Assembly (NCBI RefSeq): GCF_003010935.1
Contig: NZ_PGGN01000001.1
Location: forward strand, 744,001 to 808,000
Direction of reading: 5' to 3'
Length of the DNA stretch: 64,000 bases
Source of the DNA: Phyllobacterium endophyticum
Lineage (GTDB): Bacteria; Pseudomonadota; Alphaproteobacteria; Rhizobiales; Rhizobiaceae
Position numbers and translations under genes: made by a program. Positions 38,656-47,593 of this stretch are shown here, one piece after another. The notes beneath the pieces are model-generated. The model did no database searches. It was not told the origin of the DNA and worked only from the letters and a program-made list of their open reading frames with translations. Position 1 is the stretch's first letter; every line of letters starts with the position of its first letter.

Positions 38656-39975
38656 TCAGCCGCTCTTTGTCGAAGTTGGTTGCTTGGCGAAAAGCTGATG
38701 GAATACGGGGTAGATATCGCCTGGCTTGGCTATGCGCGTCATCTGGAAATTCTTCCAATTGGCTCCCACCAGACGATAGGCGCGCCACAGCGAAGTTCCG
38801 TTGTCCGTCGAACGGAAGATTGCGCTTTCCCGTTCATCCAGAATTTCCACATAGGCGTAGTACTGGCAAAGCCGCATCAGTTCATTGTTCAGGAGATTGA
38901 CGCAGTTTTCTGCATCGCCGGTCAGATTGTCGCCGTCGGAAGCCTGGGCGGCATAGATGTTCCAGTCCCTGCTGGGATAACGCTCTTCAATGATGCGGCG
39001 CATCTCCTCCAAAGCCGTCGACACGACTGTTCCACCGCTTTGGGTACTGTGAAAGAATGTCTCTTCGTCCACTTCATGTGCTTGATGTGTATGACGGATG
39101 AAGACGATGTCTATCCGTTCGTAGCGGCGCTTGAGAAAAAGATGCAGCAGGACGAAGAACCGCTTGGCCAGATCCTTCTCGCGCTCTCCCATCGAACCTG
39201 AAACGTCCATCAGGCAAAACATGACAGCGTTGGCGTTGGGGACCGGAACCGGCTCGAACCGGTTGAAGCGGATATCGACGGGATCGATATAGGCGACGAG
39301 TTTGCGCCGTCGCTGCAGCAGTTCCATGTCTTGGCGCAATCGCGCCAGGCGCTCGAGCAATGCCGGGGTCGGCTCCTGCTTTTCGAGCAGGGCCAATTCA
39401 TCCTCTATCGCATCCAGATCCGCCTGTTTCGGCCGCCTCAAGGCGATGCGCCGGCCGAAACTGTTGCGCATCGACCGCCCGACATTGATGTTGGTCGGCG
39501 CACCTGCGGTCGTATAGCCCGCGCGACGAGGCTTGAAGGCAACAGCCTCCTTCAGGCTGGATTTGATCATGTCCGGAAGTTCCAAATCCTCGAAAAACAA
39601 ATCGAGGACTTCTTCGCGTGACAGGACGAATCGAAAATCATCTTCCAACTCGAGATCCGCAGCGCCTCCCTTGCCCGCACCGGCACCTCCGCCGGCACCG
39701 GGCTTGGGCAGGCGATCGCCCATTATGAATTCCCGATTACCCGGCAAGACATATTCACGATGACCTGTCCTTCGATCCGGCGCGAAACTGGGCTCGCTTG
39801 TCCCGCCGACCGGCAAGGGGATCGCATGCTCTGCATCTACATCCGTGATTTTCTCGGTCGAGATTTTTTCATTGATGACGCGTTTCAACTCGACACGCGC
39901 GCGCTTCAAAAAACGCTGGCGATTGCTCAGGCTTCTATCCTTCGGATTCAGGCGGCGATCAATGAAGTTCGGCAT
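38656..39975 (-). CDS. yeaH: YeaH/YhbH family protein (DUF444)
   Basis: The 439-residue protein starts with NFIDRRLNPKDRSLSNRQRF and has a Gly-rich linker (GAGGGAGAGKGG) followed by a von Willebrand A-like domain with the MIDAS motif DVSGSMGEREKD. It is genetically linked to PrkA across bacteria and thought to be its partner or substrate. It lies between prkA and the SpoVR gene on the same strand. Confidence 0.94.
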   Translation of the reverse strand: MPNFIDRRLNPKDRSLSNRQRFLKRARVELKRVINEKISTEKITDVDAEHAIPLPVGGTSEPSFAPDRRTGHREYVLPGNREFIMGDRLPKPGAGGGAGAGKGGAADLELEDDFRFVLSREEVLDLFFEDLELPDMIKSSLKEAVAFKPRRAGYTTAGAPTNINVGRSMRNSFGRRIALRRPKQADLDAIEDELALLEKQEPTPALLERLARLRQDMELLQRRRKLVAYIDPVDIRFNRFEPVPVPNANAVMFCLMDVSGSMGEREKDLAKRFFVLLHLFLKRRYERIDIVFIRHTHQAHEVDEETFFHSTQSGGTVVSTALEEMRRIIEERYPSRDWNIYAAQASDGDNLTGDAENCVNLLNNELMRLCQYYAYVEILDERESAIFRSTDNGTSLWRAYRLVGANWKNFQMTRIAKPGDIYPVFHQLFAKQPTSTKSG

Positions 39976-40129
39976 GCACGCACCCAGAGCAAATTTCGTT
40001 CAAGTTGAGCCAATTCTGTTTGGGGCGGGCGAGCCTTCGGCGTCGCCAAACCCCTCGACCTTTGCCATGTAAAATCCCTCCGGCAGAGTGACTCCATCAA
40101 GACAAACCTGCTCTCACTCCGGCCGGCCA

Positions 40130-42079
40130 TCACCCGGCCTTGTTCACCCGCATATACCAGTCGACCAGGCGCCGGACCTGCCGTTCCGTGTAGCCGCGTT
40201 CGACCATGCGCTGAACGAACTCGGTGTGCTGCTTCTCGGTTGCGCCGTCCTTCTTCGAGCCGAAACTGATAACGGGCAGAAGATCCTCCACTTGGCCGAA
40301 CATGCGCTTTTCGATGACTTCTCGCAATTTCTCGTAGCTCGTCCATGACGGGTTGCGGCCATTGTTCTTGGCTCGAGCCCGCAGCGTGAACTTGACCACT
40401 TCGTTGCGGAAATCCTTCGGATTGGCGATGCCGGCAGGCTTTTCGATTTGCGAGAGTTCGCTGTCGAGAATACCACGGTTGAGTATCTGGCCAGTATCGG
40501 GATCCTTGTAATCCTGATCCTCAATCCACGCATCCGCGTAGGCGATGTAGCGGTCAAAAAGGTTTTGGCCGTATTCGCTGTACGATTCCAGATAGGCTTT
40601 CTGTATCTCGTGCCCGATGAATTCGGCATAGCGGGATGCAAGTTCCGATTTGATGAAGTCGAGATAATTAGCCTCGATCTCTTGCGGAAACTGCTCGCGC
40701 TTGATTGCCTGTTCCAGCACATACATGAGATGGACCGGATCGGCTGCCACCTGTTTGGTATCGTAGTTGAACGTTTCGGACAGGACCTTGAAGGCAAAGC
40801 GCGTGCTGATACCATTCATGCCTTCGTCGACGCCGGCCGCATCGCGATATTCCTGCACGGATTTGGCCTTCGGATCGGACTCCCTGAGGTTCTCGCCGTC
40901 GTAGACCCGCATCTTGGTATATAGCGGTGAGTTTTCATGCTCCGCCATGCGAGTGGAGACCGTGAAACGGCTGAGTATTTCCAGCACTTCCGGAGCGCAT
41001 GGATTGTTGAGCAATTCGCTCTCGCGAAGCAGCTTCTCGTAAATCTGCTTTTCCTCGGTGACGCGCAGGCAATAGGGAACCTTGACCACGGACATGCGAT
41101 CGAGGAAAGCCTCGTTGTTCTTGTTGTTCTTGAACTGCAGCCACTCGGATTCGTTCGAGTGAGCAAGAATGATGCCCTGGAACGGGAAAGCGCCGAAGTT
41201 CTCGGTACCGTTGTAATTGCCTTCCTGCGTGGCCGTCAGCAAAGGATGCAGTACCTTTATCGGCGCCTTGAACATTTCGACGAATTCGAGCATGCCCTGT
41301 GTCGTGCGATTCAGGCCGCCGCTGAAGGAATAGGCGTCCGGATCGGACTGACTGAAATTCTCGAGCTGGCGGATATCCACCTTGCCCACCAGCGAGGAGA
41401 CGTCCTGGTTATTGTCGTCGCCAGGTTCAGTCTTGGCGATGCCGATCTGACGCAGCCGCGAGGGCATGAGCTTGACGACGCTGAACTTCGAAATGTCTCC
41501 GGCAAACTCATCGAGCCGCTTTGTCGCCCATGGCGAGATCAGGCCATTGAGGCGGCGGCGGGCGATGCCATACTTGTCTTCCAGCAGGCCCGACATGCGT
41601 TCGGGATGGAAAAGTCCAAGAGGAGACTCAAAGATCGGGCTGATCTGGCCACCCGCCTTGAGTGTGTAGATCGGGCGATGTTCCATGAGTTGCTTGAGCC
41701 GCTCGGCCAGAGAGGATTTACCGCCGCCGACGGGGCCGAGCAGGTAGAGGATCTGCTTGCGTTCTTCCAGCCCTTGCGCGGCATAGCGGAAGTAACCGAC
41801 GATCCGCTCGATCGTGTCCTCCATGCCGTAGAAGTCGGCAAAGGCAGGATAGATTTTGATGGTCCGATTGAGGAAAATGCGGCCAAGGCGCTCATCGGCA
41901 CTGGTATCGACCAATGTCGGCTCACCTATGGCATCGACCATTCGTTCAGAAGCGGTCGCGAACATCTTGGGATCGTTGCGGCAGGCGAGGAGATATTCCT
42001 GCAGGCTCATCTCTTCCTGCTTCTCGCTGCTGTAGATTTCAGAGAAGAGGCTAAATACGTCAGAAGCTTGCGTAGTCAT
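40130..42079 (-). CDS. prkA: PrkA family serine protein kinase
   Basis: The 649-residue protein has an AAA-type N-terminal domain with Walker A LLGPVGGGKSSLAERLK and sensor region NRTTQGMLEFVEMFK, and a C-terminal PrkA kinase domain (GILDSELSQIEKPAGIANPKDFRNEVV in parts). YeaG, its E. coli homologue, is induced by nitrogen starvation and stationary phase. It heads the prkA-yeaH-SpoVR operon. The 271-bp region upstream is A+T-rich (ATAATATTGTATATATCAATC) and probably holds the promoter. Confidence 0.95.
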   Translation of the reverse strand: MTTQASDVFSLFSEIYSSEKQEEMSLQEYLLACRNDPKMFATASERMVDAIGEPTLVDTSADERLGRIFLNRTIKIYPAFADFYGMEDTIERIVGYFRYAAQGLEERKQILYLLGPVGGGKSSLAERLKQLMEHRPIYTLKAGGQISPIFESPLGLFHPERMSGLLEDKYGIARRRLNGLISPWATKRLDEFAGDISKFSVVKLMPSRLRQIGIAKTEPGDDNNQDVSSLVGKVDIRQLENFSQSDPDAYSFSGGLNRTTQGMLEFVEMFKAPIKVLHPLLTATQEGNYNGTENFGAFPFQGIILAHSNESEWLQFKNNKNNEAFLDRMSVVKVPYCLRVTEEKQIYEKLLRESELLNNPCAPEVLEILSRFTVSTRMAEHENSPLYTKMRVYDGENLRESDPKAKSVQEYRDAAGVDEGMNGISTRFAFKVLSETFNYDTKQVAADPVHLMYVLEQAIKREQFPQEIEANYLDFIKSELASRYAEFIGHEIQKAYLESYSEYGQNLFDRYIAYADAWIEDQDYKDPDTGQILNRGILDSELSQIEKPAGIANPKDFRNEVVKFTLRARAKNNGRNPSWTSYEKLREVIEKRMFGQVEDLLPVISFGSKKDGATEKQHTEFVQRMVERGYTERQVRRLVDWYMRVNKAG

Positions 42080-42350
42080 GTTTACCTCCAGCCACGTGCA
42101 AATTCAACGGAATCTGAGCTGAAGGGGCCGCCCCTCGCTCAGAGGATTGCATGCCGAATGGACACAGTGTCGGATGAGTCGCTGCACTGCGCAAGACACT
42201 GATTGGTATAATATTGTATATATCAATCAAGATATTGAGATGTGTCCGCCGTCGAACGATCATCATCCCTCACATTTATGTCCTTCCTATGGCTATGTAG
42301 GAACGCCGATCGCCTATAGGAACGGGTAAGACAAAACAAATTGCGGTAAA

Positions 42351-43223
42351 TTACGCCCCTATAGACGCAGGCGAGCGATTTTTGAGATTAAGGAGATTGC
42401 CCGAAAGGATAAGCGCCGCACCTACAGCGGTGAAAACGTCGATCCGCTCGGAATAGATCAGCCAGCCAAGCACAGCCGTCAGCGGCACGCGCAGAAAATC
42501 CATGGGAATGACGACGGTCGCATCCGCGTATTGCAGGGCCTTCGCCATGCAGAAATGCGAAAACGTGCCGGTGAAAGCAATGATCACCACCCACGGCATG
42601 ACGTGGAGCGAAGGCCACTTCCACTCGTACAAGGCGGGAAGCAGCCCGATTGCCGACTGGATGACCAGCATCCAGAAAATGATCTTCACAACGCTGTCGG
42701 TGCGGGTCAGCGACTTCACCATGGTGAAGGATATGCCAAAGGTAAGGGCGGCGCCAAGGACAATGATCTGCCCCAATTCGACAGTGCCTATACCGGGCCG
42801 TACGATGATGATGACGCCAACGATGCCAAGAACGATCGTCAGGATGCGCCAGACGTTCAATCGCTCGCCGAGGAAGGCCACAGCCATCACCGCCGTCCAG
42901 GCGGGTGTGGTGAATTCGATGGCGATGACTTGTGCGAGCGGGATCAATGACAGGGCCTGCAACCAGGCGAACTGTCCCGCATAGTGCGCGGTGTTCCGTC
43001 CAAGATGCTGCCAGATGCGCGACGTACTCATCGCCCTGAACCCGCCTGACGAGCGTATCAGGGGATAGAGCATGGCAAGTCCGATCACCGAGCGCATTTC
43101 CATGATCTGAAATACGTTCAGCTCCCTTGAAGCCTCGCGCCCCGAGATGGCCATGAGCAGGATTGCGGTCAGCGATCCCGTCATCCAGAACGCCGCTTTT
43201 ATATTGGACTGCGGTATCTCCAC
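42351..43223 (-). CDS. EamA/DMT-family transporter
   Basis: The 290-residue protein has ten membrane helices in two EamA repeats (AFWMTGSLTAILLMAISGRE; LGAALTFGISFTMVKSLTR). Drug/metabolite transporters of this type usually export small metabolites. The start appears to be GTG 43223, 12 bp after the VOC gene on the same strand, so the two are likely co-transcribed. Substrate unknown. Confidence 0.9.
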   Translation of the reverse strand: MEIPQSNIKAAFWMTGSLTAILLMAISGREASRELNVFQIMEMRSVIGLAMLYPLIRSSGGFRAMSTSRIWQHLGRNTAHYAGQFAWLQALSLIPLAQVIAIEFTTPAWTAVMAVAFLGERLNVWRILTIVLGIVGVIIIVRPGIGTVELGQIIVLGAALTFGISFTMVKSLTRTDSVVKIIFWMLVIQSAIGLLPALYEWKWPSLHVMPWVVIIAFTGTFSHFCMAKALQYADATVVIPMDFLRVPLTAVLGWLIYSERIDVFTAVGAALILSGNLLNLKNRSPASIGA

Positions 43224-43235
43224 GATGACCGGTTG

Positions 43236-43649
43236 CTATTTCGCGTAGACGCTGGCGAAATCCGCGAAACCCTTGATTTCGATTGGATTGCCCGAAGGAT
43301 CACGAAAGAACATGGTCCACTGTTCCCCGGGTTCTCCCTCGAACCGTACAACTGGCGGCATGACGAACGCGACTTTTTTCTCGCGCAGTCGCTCGGCAAG
43401 AATTTTCCACTGTTCGAGCGGCAGTATTACGCCGAGATGCGGCATCGGCACCATGTGGTCACCCACCTTGCCGGTGTTCGTTGTTTCGAACGGCTTGCCA
43501 AGATGCAACGAGATCTGGTGGCCGAAGAAGTCAAAATCCACCCAGGTGCTTGTGCTACGCCCTTCCTCGCACCCAAGAATGCTTCCGTAGAATTGCCTCG
43601 CATCTTCGAGATCGGTGACATGATAAGCAAGATGAAACAGTGAACGCAT
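43236..43649 (-). CDS. VOC-family (glyoxalase/dioxygenase superfamily) protein
   Basis: The 137-residue protein has paired beta-alpha-beta-beta-beta units: FHLAYHVTDLEDARQFYGSILG and WTMFFRDPSGNPIEIKGFAD, with metal-ligand-like His and Glu residues (AYHVTD, NPIEI). Such proteins act as glyoxalases, dioxygenases or antibiotic-resistance proteins; the type cannot be told. ATG 43649 follows AGGATAATCC; the open frame extends further but without family similarity. Confidence 0.9.
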   Translation of the reverse strand: MRSLFHLAYHVTDLEDARQFYGSILGCEEGRSTSTWVDFDFFGHQISLHLGKPFETTNTGKVGDHMVPMPHLGVILPLEQWKILAERLREKKVAFVMPPVVRFEGEPGEQWTMFFRDPSGNPIEIKGFADFASVYAK

Positions 43650-43825
43650 GGGATTATCCTGGAAGCGGCGGGGGGTATCGAAGAACCTACCAGCAAGACC
43701 TGGGGCAAACAATGAAAGGTTGCAGGAAAAAGAAGGTTTCCACTTCTGTTTGAAGGAACCAAACCTTCCAACTGGGAGTTGTACCAGGCTACAATCGCAT
43801 CTATCCCGCAATAGGAAGTTTTGAA

Positions 43826-43987
43826 ATGTCGATATTGATCAGTTTGTTGATCACCGTCCTGGTGATTTTTCTTGTCCTTTACCTAGTCCAGATGCTGCCC
43901 TTGGATGGCCGCGCAAAACAGATCGCGCAGGTTATCGTCGTGGTGATCGGTATTATTTCTCTTCTGCGTTATCTCGCCGTTTTCTAG
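43826..43987 (+). CDS. Small two-helix membrane protein (Thivi_2564-like)
   Basis: A 53-codon gene with start ATG and ribosome site AGGAAG encodes MSILISLLITVLVIFLVLYL, a short turn (VQMLPLDGRAKQIAQ) and a second helix VIVVVIGIISLLRYL. The pattern of an acidic turn with a Lys between two helices matches small Thivi_2564-family membrane proteins of unknown function. Its TAG shares the CTAG tetranucleotide with the convergent LysR stop. It is too short for ordinary ORF cutoffs. Confidence 0.8.
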   Translation: MSILISLLITVLVIFLVLYLVQMLPLDGRAKQIAQVIVVVIGIISLLRYLAVF

Positions 43988-44907
43988 GCTGTCGCGGCGG
44001 GCGGCGCCTTGGGGCTTCGCCCGCTATCCTTCTGTTCCAGTTGTCCAAGCAACCAGTCGCGGAATGCCTTGACTTTCGGCAGATTGCGCCGCGCTTCCGG
44101 ATATACCAGCCAGTAGAAGTGATTGTCGTTGCCGACTATATCGAACGGCTGAATCAGCTGGCCAGATCTAAGCTCCGCCTCATAGAATACTGGCGTAAGG
44201 ATGCCGACGCCTTGCCCCGCAATGACCGCCTTGCCTTCCAGATGCTGATCGCCGAAGCGGCTGCGCGGGTCGCCCCGCAACCCGGGCCCTGAAACACCTG
44301 CTGTCCTGAACCAGACTTTCCACCAGGGGTCTCCGGGATCGACGATCGGCAGTTTGAGCAGATCGGCAGGGGTCTTTACGCCGCCGATCGACGCGGCGAG
44401 CTCGGGACTGAGCATTGGCGCGAAGTCCGCGCCGAAGATTTTATGTGCAACCACCCCCGGCCAGCGCCCCGCGCCGGACCGAATGCCGACATCGGCATCC
44501 TGCCGGGCAAAATCCACGATATCGCGCGATGCCTGAAGCCGGACTGCAAGGGAAGGGTGCGCCAGCTGAAACGAGCCGAGCCGGGGTACTAGCCAGTTCG
44601 CGGCGAAAGTGGGGATCGTCGTTATCGTAAGAATCCCATCCGCACTCTCGCGCGTTGCGGCTATCGCCGCCCGCATCAAATCGAATGCCTCGCTGATCGC
44701 CGGCGAAAGGCGCGCTCCGACTTCCGTCAGGGTCACCTGCCGTGGGCGGCGCAGGAAAAGCGGCGCACCGATTCTCTCTTCCAGAAGCTTTATCTGGTAG
44801 CTCACCGCAGCCTGCGTCATCCCGAGCTCTTCGGCCGCATTGGTAAAACTGCCGTGCCGTGCCGCCGCTTCAAAGACGCGAATCGCGGCCAGGGGAGGTA
44901 GGTTCAT
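43984..44907 (-). CDS. LysR-family regulator, GcvA type
   Basis: The 307-residue regulator has the GcvA-type N-terminus MNLPPLAAIRVFEAAARHGS, with FTNAAEELGMTQAAVSYQIK. The effector domain includes LTITTIPTFAANWLVPRLG and DADVGIRSG, typical of GcvA/AmpR-like proteins. ATG 44907 follows AGAGGG. No divergent enzyme gene adjoins; a DUF1127 gene is divergent 125 bp away. Its target is unclear. Confidence 0.9.
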   Translation of the reverse strand: MNLPPLAAIRVFEAAARHGSFTNAAEELGMTQAAVSYQIKLLEERIGAPLFLRRPRQVTLTEVGARLSPAISEAFDLMRAAIAATRESADGILTITTIPTFAANWLVPRLGSFQLAHPSLAVRLQASRDIVDFARQDADVGIRSGAGRWPGVVAHKIFGADFAPMLSPELAASIGGVKTPADLLKLPIVDPGDPWWKVWFRTAGVSGPGLRGDPRSRFGDQHLEGKAVIAGQGVGILTPVFYEAELRSGQLIQPFDIVGNDNHFYWLVYPEARRNLPKVKAFRDWLLGQLEQKDSGRSPKAPPAATA

Positions 44908-45032
44908 GATCCCTCTCGCATAAGGTGTCCTTATGCATGCTACTTGGCGTTTTGTTGGAAAACAAGCGTGCAAAAGCGCATCTTAGACCAACGCAGAGAC
45001 GGCAAATGCCTTCGGATCATTGGAGCTAAACT

Positions 45033-45266
45033 ATGAGGTCGTTAACGGAAGCAACGCATGTAGCCAGGCGTGTTACCTGGTGGAGCCGGATCGCGCGTGC
45101 AGCGAACCGGGGCAAAAGAGCGCCCGAGCGCGTCAACAAAGAGGACCTGTCGGATCACATGTTGAGGGATCTTGGAGTGCTCGATGGCCGCACCGTGCGG
45201 GGCGAACGTACAGGCCGCCCGGATTATGGAGACCTGCTCAAGGACTACCAGAAGCGCTCGCTTTGA
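45033..45266 (+). CDS. DUF1127 small basic protein
   Basis: The 77-residue protein has the DUF1127 core WWSRIARAANRG and LSDHMLRDLGVLDGRTV. In Agrobacterium and Rhodobacter, such small Arg-rich proteins affect RNA turnover and phosphate/stress responses. Ribosome site GGAG lies 7 bp before the start. It stands alone between the LysR and a small hypothetical gene. Confidence 0.85.
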   Translation: MRSLTEATHVARRVTWWSRIARAANRGKRAPERVNKEDLSDHMLRDLGVLDGRTVRGERTGRPDYGDLLKDYQKRSL

Positions 45267-45275
45267 TGCGAGCGT

Positions 45276-45464
45276 TCAAGAATCGAAGTCGGCTTCCAGA
45301 CGTCTTTCCAGCGCAACGAGGTCATCGGGCAACGGCATGCCCATGGCCCTTAATTCGTTGAGTTGCTCGCGCAATGTCTCGTGGATCTCGTGGGCGTCGG
45401 TTGGCCGCTGCACCATTTCTTCAACCAGGAGCGCAATCCGTGCTTTGATTTCCTCGAACGCCAT
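45276..45464 (-). CDS. Small hypothetical protein
   Basis: The 62-residue product MAFEEIKARIALLVEEMVQR... is acidic and helical, with a second segment TLREQLNELRAMGMPLP. A good ribosome site (AAAGGAAATG) supports the start. It converges with the DUF1127 gene. I do not recognise a characterised family; it may be a short coiled-coil regulatory protein. Confidence 0.7.
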   Translation of the reverse strand: MAFEEIKARIALLVEEMVQRPTDAHEIHETLREQLNELRAMGMPLPDDLVALERRLEADFDS

Positions 45465-45506
45465 GACATTTCCTTTCACATGCACTGCTGCAACAATAAT
45501 AGCAGA

Positions 45507-45908
45507 TTAATCGTGGCCGGAATATTGCGCATCCGAGACCTTCTCCATCCATTCAACCGGTTTGCCGTCCAGTGCCTCCTGCATGGCGATGTGGACCATG
45601 AAATTGTTGGGACCGGCACCGTGCCAATGTTTTTCACCGGGCGGAATCCACACGGTGTCACCAGCCTTGATCTCGCGTATAGGCTCGCCCCAGACCTGCG
45701 CCAGACCGCTTCCGGCCGTCACATGCAATGTCTGCCCAAGCGGATGGGTGTGCCATGCGGTTCGCGCGGCCGGCTCGAAGCGAACGGTGGCCGCCTGTAG
45801 CCGCGCCGGCGCGGGGGCGTCGTTAATCGCATCTATCCAGACGGTGCCGGAAAACCAGTCCGATGGCCCGCGACGCGAGGAAACCGATCCAGAAGGCTTG
45901 ATATCCAT
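45507..45908 (-). CDS. Cupin-domain protein
   Basis: The 133-residue single-cupin protein has the metal-binding motif 1 RTAWHTHPLGQTLHVTAGSG and motif 2 IPPGEKHWHGAGP, giving four likely metal ligands. Small cupins of this type are often linked to detoxification or carboxymuconolactone decarboxylase-like enzymes. It lies 2 bp after the ArsR regulator in the same operon and is divergent from the MFS exporter. Confidence 0.9.
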   Translation of the reverse strand: MDIKPSGSVSSRRGPSDWFSGTVWIDAINDAPAPARLQAATVRFEPAARTAWHTHPLGQTLHVTAGSGLAQVWGEPIREIKAGDTVWIPPGEKHWHGAGPNNFMVHIAMQEALDGKPVEWMEKVSDAQYSGHD

Positions 45909-45910
45909 GA

Positions 45911-46282
45911 CTATTCTCCCGCGAGTTGAGCCGTTTCCTGCATACCAGGTTGTGTGTCAGGTATCAGCGATGCCCTGGTAGACGCGACAACGCTATCGAG
46001 GAAGCCGGGAAACCGTTGTTCCAAATCCTCGCGCCGAAGGGTCAGCATTCTTTTGGTCCCCTCGGGACGAACGTGGATGATGCCCGCCTCGCGCAGCTTC
46101 GCCACGTGATAGCTGATGGCGGTCTTCGAACCGAATTGTAAAAGCTGCCCGCACGTGACGGCGCGATCGCAACTACCGGCAAGAACTTCGATGATCGCAA
46201 GTCGCGTTTCGTCGCCAAGCGCAGTCAGGACGGCCGGAAGCGCAAGGTCCTCGGTGGCTGGATGCGGGAGAAAATCTGTCAT
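45911..46282 (-). CDS. ArsR-family repressor
   Basis: The 123-residue winged-helix protein has LPAVLTALGDETRLAIIEVL, a two-cysteine segment GSCDRAVTCGQLL, and the recognition helix KTAISYHVAKLREAGII. The cysteines could sense metal, oxidants or electrophiles. Start 46282 is chosen by homology; its ribosome site is weak. Two matching palindromes lie in the divergent intergenic region, consistent with control of both the cupin operon and the MFS gene. Confidence 0.9.
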   Translation of the reverse strand: MTDFLPHPATEDLALPAVLTALGDETRLAIIEVLAGSCDRAVTCGQLLQFGSKTAISYHVAKLREAGIIHVRPEGTKRMLTLRREDLEQRFPGFLDSVVASTRASLIPDTQPGMQETAQLAGE

Positions 46283-46319
46283 GGCACAGGAATAGCAATT
46301 GCCGGGAGAGAATTCAATG

Positions 46320-46335
46320 TTCAATATTCGTTGAA
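46320..46335. promoter_or_regulatory. ArsR-type operator 1
   Basis: TTCAATATTCGTTGAA, an imperfect 16-bp palindrome, lies 38 bp before the ArsR start. Its outer halves TTCAA/TTGAA are identical to those of operator 2 about 50 bp away. Both fit a winged-helix dimer site. Confidence 0.6.
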
Positions 46336-46372
46336 CTTTGCGCTTGACACCACGAAGAGAGAGGTTCATTAG

Positions 46373-46388
46373 TTCAACGATCATTGAA
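46373..46388. promoter_or_regulatory. ArsR-type operator 2, with -35 nearby
   Basis: TTCAACGATCATTGAA matches the first site in the halves and has 14 of 16 palindromic positions. It lies 17 bp before the MFS start and 24 bp after a perfect -35 hexamer TTGACA (46344-46349), so repressor bound here would block MFS transcription. Confidence 0.6.
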
Positions 46389-46404
46389 CAACAAGGTAGC
46401 CGCA

Positions 46405-47577
46405 ATGGATATTCGTCTCGTCGGATTGGCGCTTGGTACCTTTGCTATCGGTATCGAAGGGTTTGTAGTGGCCAGCCTCCTGCCGCAGATTGCGGGCGAC
46501 ACCGGTGTCACTCTCGTTCAGGCCGGCTATCTCGTCGTTACCTATGCGTTCGCTTATGCGATCGGCGCGCCGGTCGCGGCGGCGTTGACAGGAGCCTATG
46601 ACAGACGCAACGTTCTCGCCGGGAGCGCCCTCGTGTTCGTTGCAGGGGCGCTACTCGCCGCGGTTTCTCCCACATATCTGCTGCTCATGGCCGCCCGTTT
46701 GCTCATTGCGGTGGTGGCAGGGCTTTATGCCGCCACCGCCCAGGCTACTGCGGTTGCCATTTCCGAGCCGCATCACCGTGCGCGCGCTATAGCTGTCATC
46801 GTCGGGGGGACGACGCTTGCGGTCGCTTTCGGTGCGCCGCTCGGCGCACTTATCAGCGCCTTTGCCGGCTGGCGCGGCACATATTTCTTCATTGCCGTAA
46901 TCGGCGCCGTCGCCACGCTGGTTGTATGGTTCCTTTTACCGCGCGGACTTTATGCGGACCGGCTCACTCTTTCGCAGCGTGTCGGCGTCCTTCGCCATAC
47001 AGGCCTGTTGCCTGCGCTCCTGACGATGCTGCTTTATATGATGGGCGCATTTGCCGTTTACACCTATATCGCCGCAATTGCCGTTGAAGGAGCAGGCCTC
47101 AGCGGCACGATGATGCCAGTTATCCTGCTTGCATTCGGTGTTGGAGCAGCGATCGGGAACGTACTGGGTGGGCAGCTCTCCGACCGATATGGGGCAACGA
47201 GAACCGTGATTGCCGCGTCGGTCCTGAACTCGATAATCTTGATGGCCGTCAGTTGGATCATGCACTTGCCGGACGCAATCGGCGGGCCCGCGCTCCTCGC
47301 AACAATGGTTGTCTGGGGCACCATTGCCTGGATGTTCCCGCCAGCACAGGCGAGCCGTGTCCTGGCTATCGCACCGGAAAGCGCGCCACTGGCGCTCTCC
47401 CTCAACTACTCCGCACTCTATCTCGGGGTCGCGCTGGGATCGATGACCGGCGGGTTGATCATTGCCAATATCGGCCTTGAATATCTCGGCTGGATCGGTG
47501 GCATATTCCCGCTTGCGGGGCTTGTCGTGATGCGTATCTCAGCTCCCCGGAGGAAGTCGCAGCTATCGGCGGCGTGA
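46405..47577 (+). CDS. MFS transporter (DHA1 efflux type)
   Basis: The 390-residue protein has 12 membrane helices, with FAIGIEGFVVASLLPQIAGD at the start, GAPVAAALTGAYDRR, and GNVLGGQLSDRYGATRT at the half-way loop. It resembles AraJ/arabinose-efflux-like exporters. ATG 46405 with AAGGTAG upstream is preferred over TTG 46384. It is divergent from arsR and likely the effector of that module: repressor senses a toxin, exporter removes it. Confidence 0.92.
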   Translation: MDIRLVGLALGTFAIGIEGFVVASLLPQIAGDTGVTLVQAGYLVVTYAFAYAIGAPVAAALTGAYDRRNVLAGSALVFVAGALLAAVSPTYLLLMAARLLIAVVAGLYAATAQATAVAISEPHHRARAIAVIVGGTTLAVAFGAPLGALISAFAGWRGTYFFIAVIGAVATLVVWFLLPRGLYADRLTLSQRVGVLRHTGLLPALLTMLLYMMGAFAVYTYIAAIAVEGAGLSGTMMPVILLAFGVGAAIGNVLGGQLSDRYGATRTVIAASVLNSIILMAVSWIMHLPDAIGGPALLATMVVWGTIAWMFPPAQASRVLAIAPESAPLALSLNYSALYLGVALGSMTGGLIIANIGLEYLGWIGGIFPLAGLVVMRISAPRRKSQLSAA

Positions 47578-47593
47578 GGACGATTTCCTGGTA

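Noticed and set aside
37494..38900. A 468-codon + strand frame opposite the SpoVR gene
   Set aside because: Antisense shadow of a conserved protein.
40937..42202. A 421-codon + strand frame opposite prkA
   Set aside because: It is antisense to a well-supported kinase gene and has no recognisable domain; high G+C codon bias opens long frames on the other strand.
42147..42329. A 60-codon + strand frame upstream of prkA
   Set aside because: No ribosome site or similarity; composition suggests the prkA promoter region.
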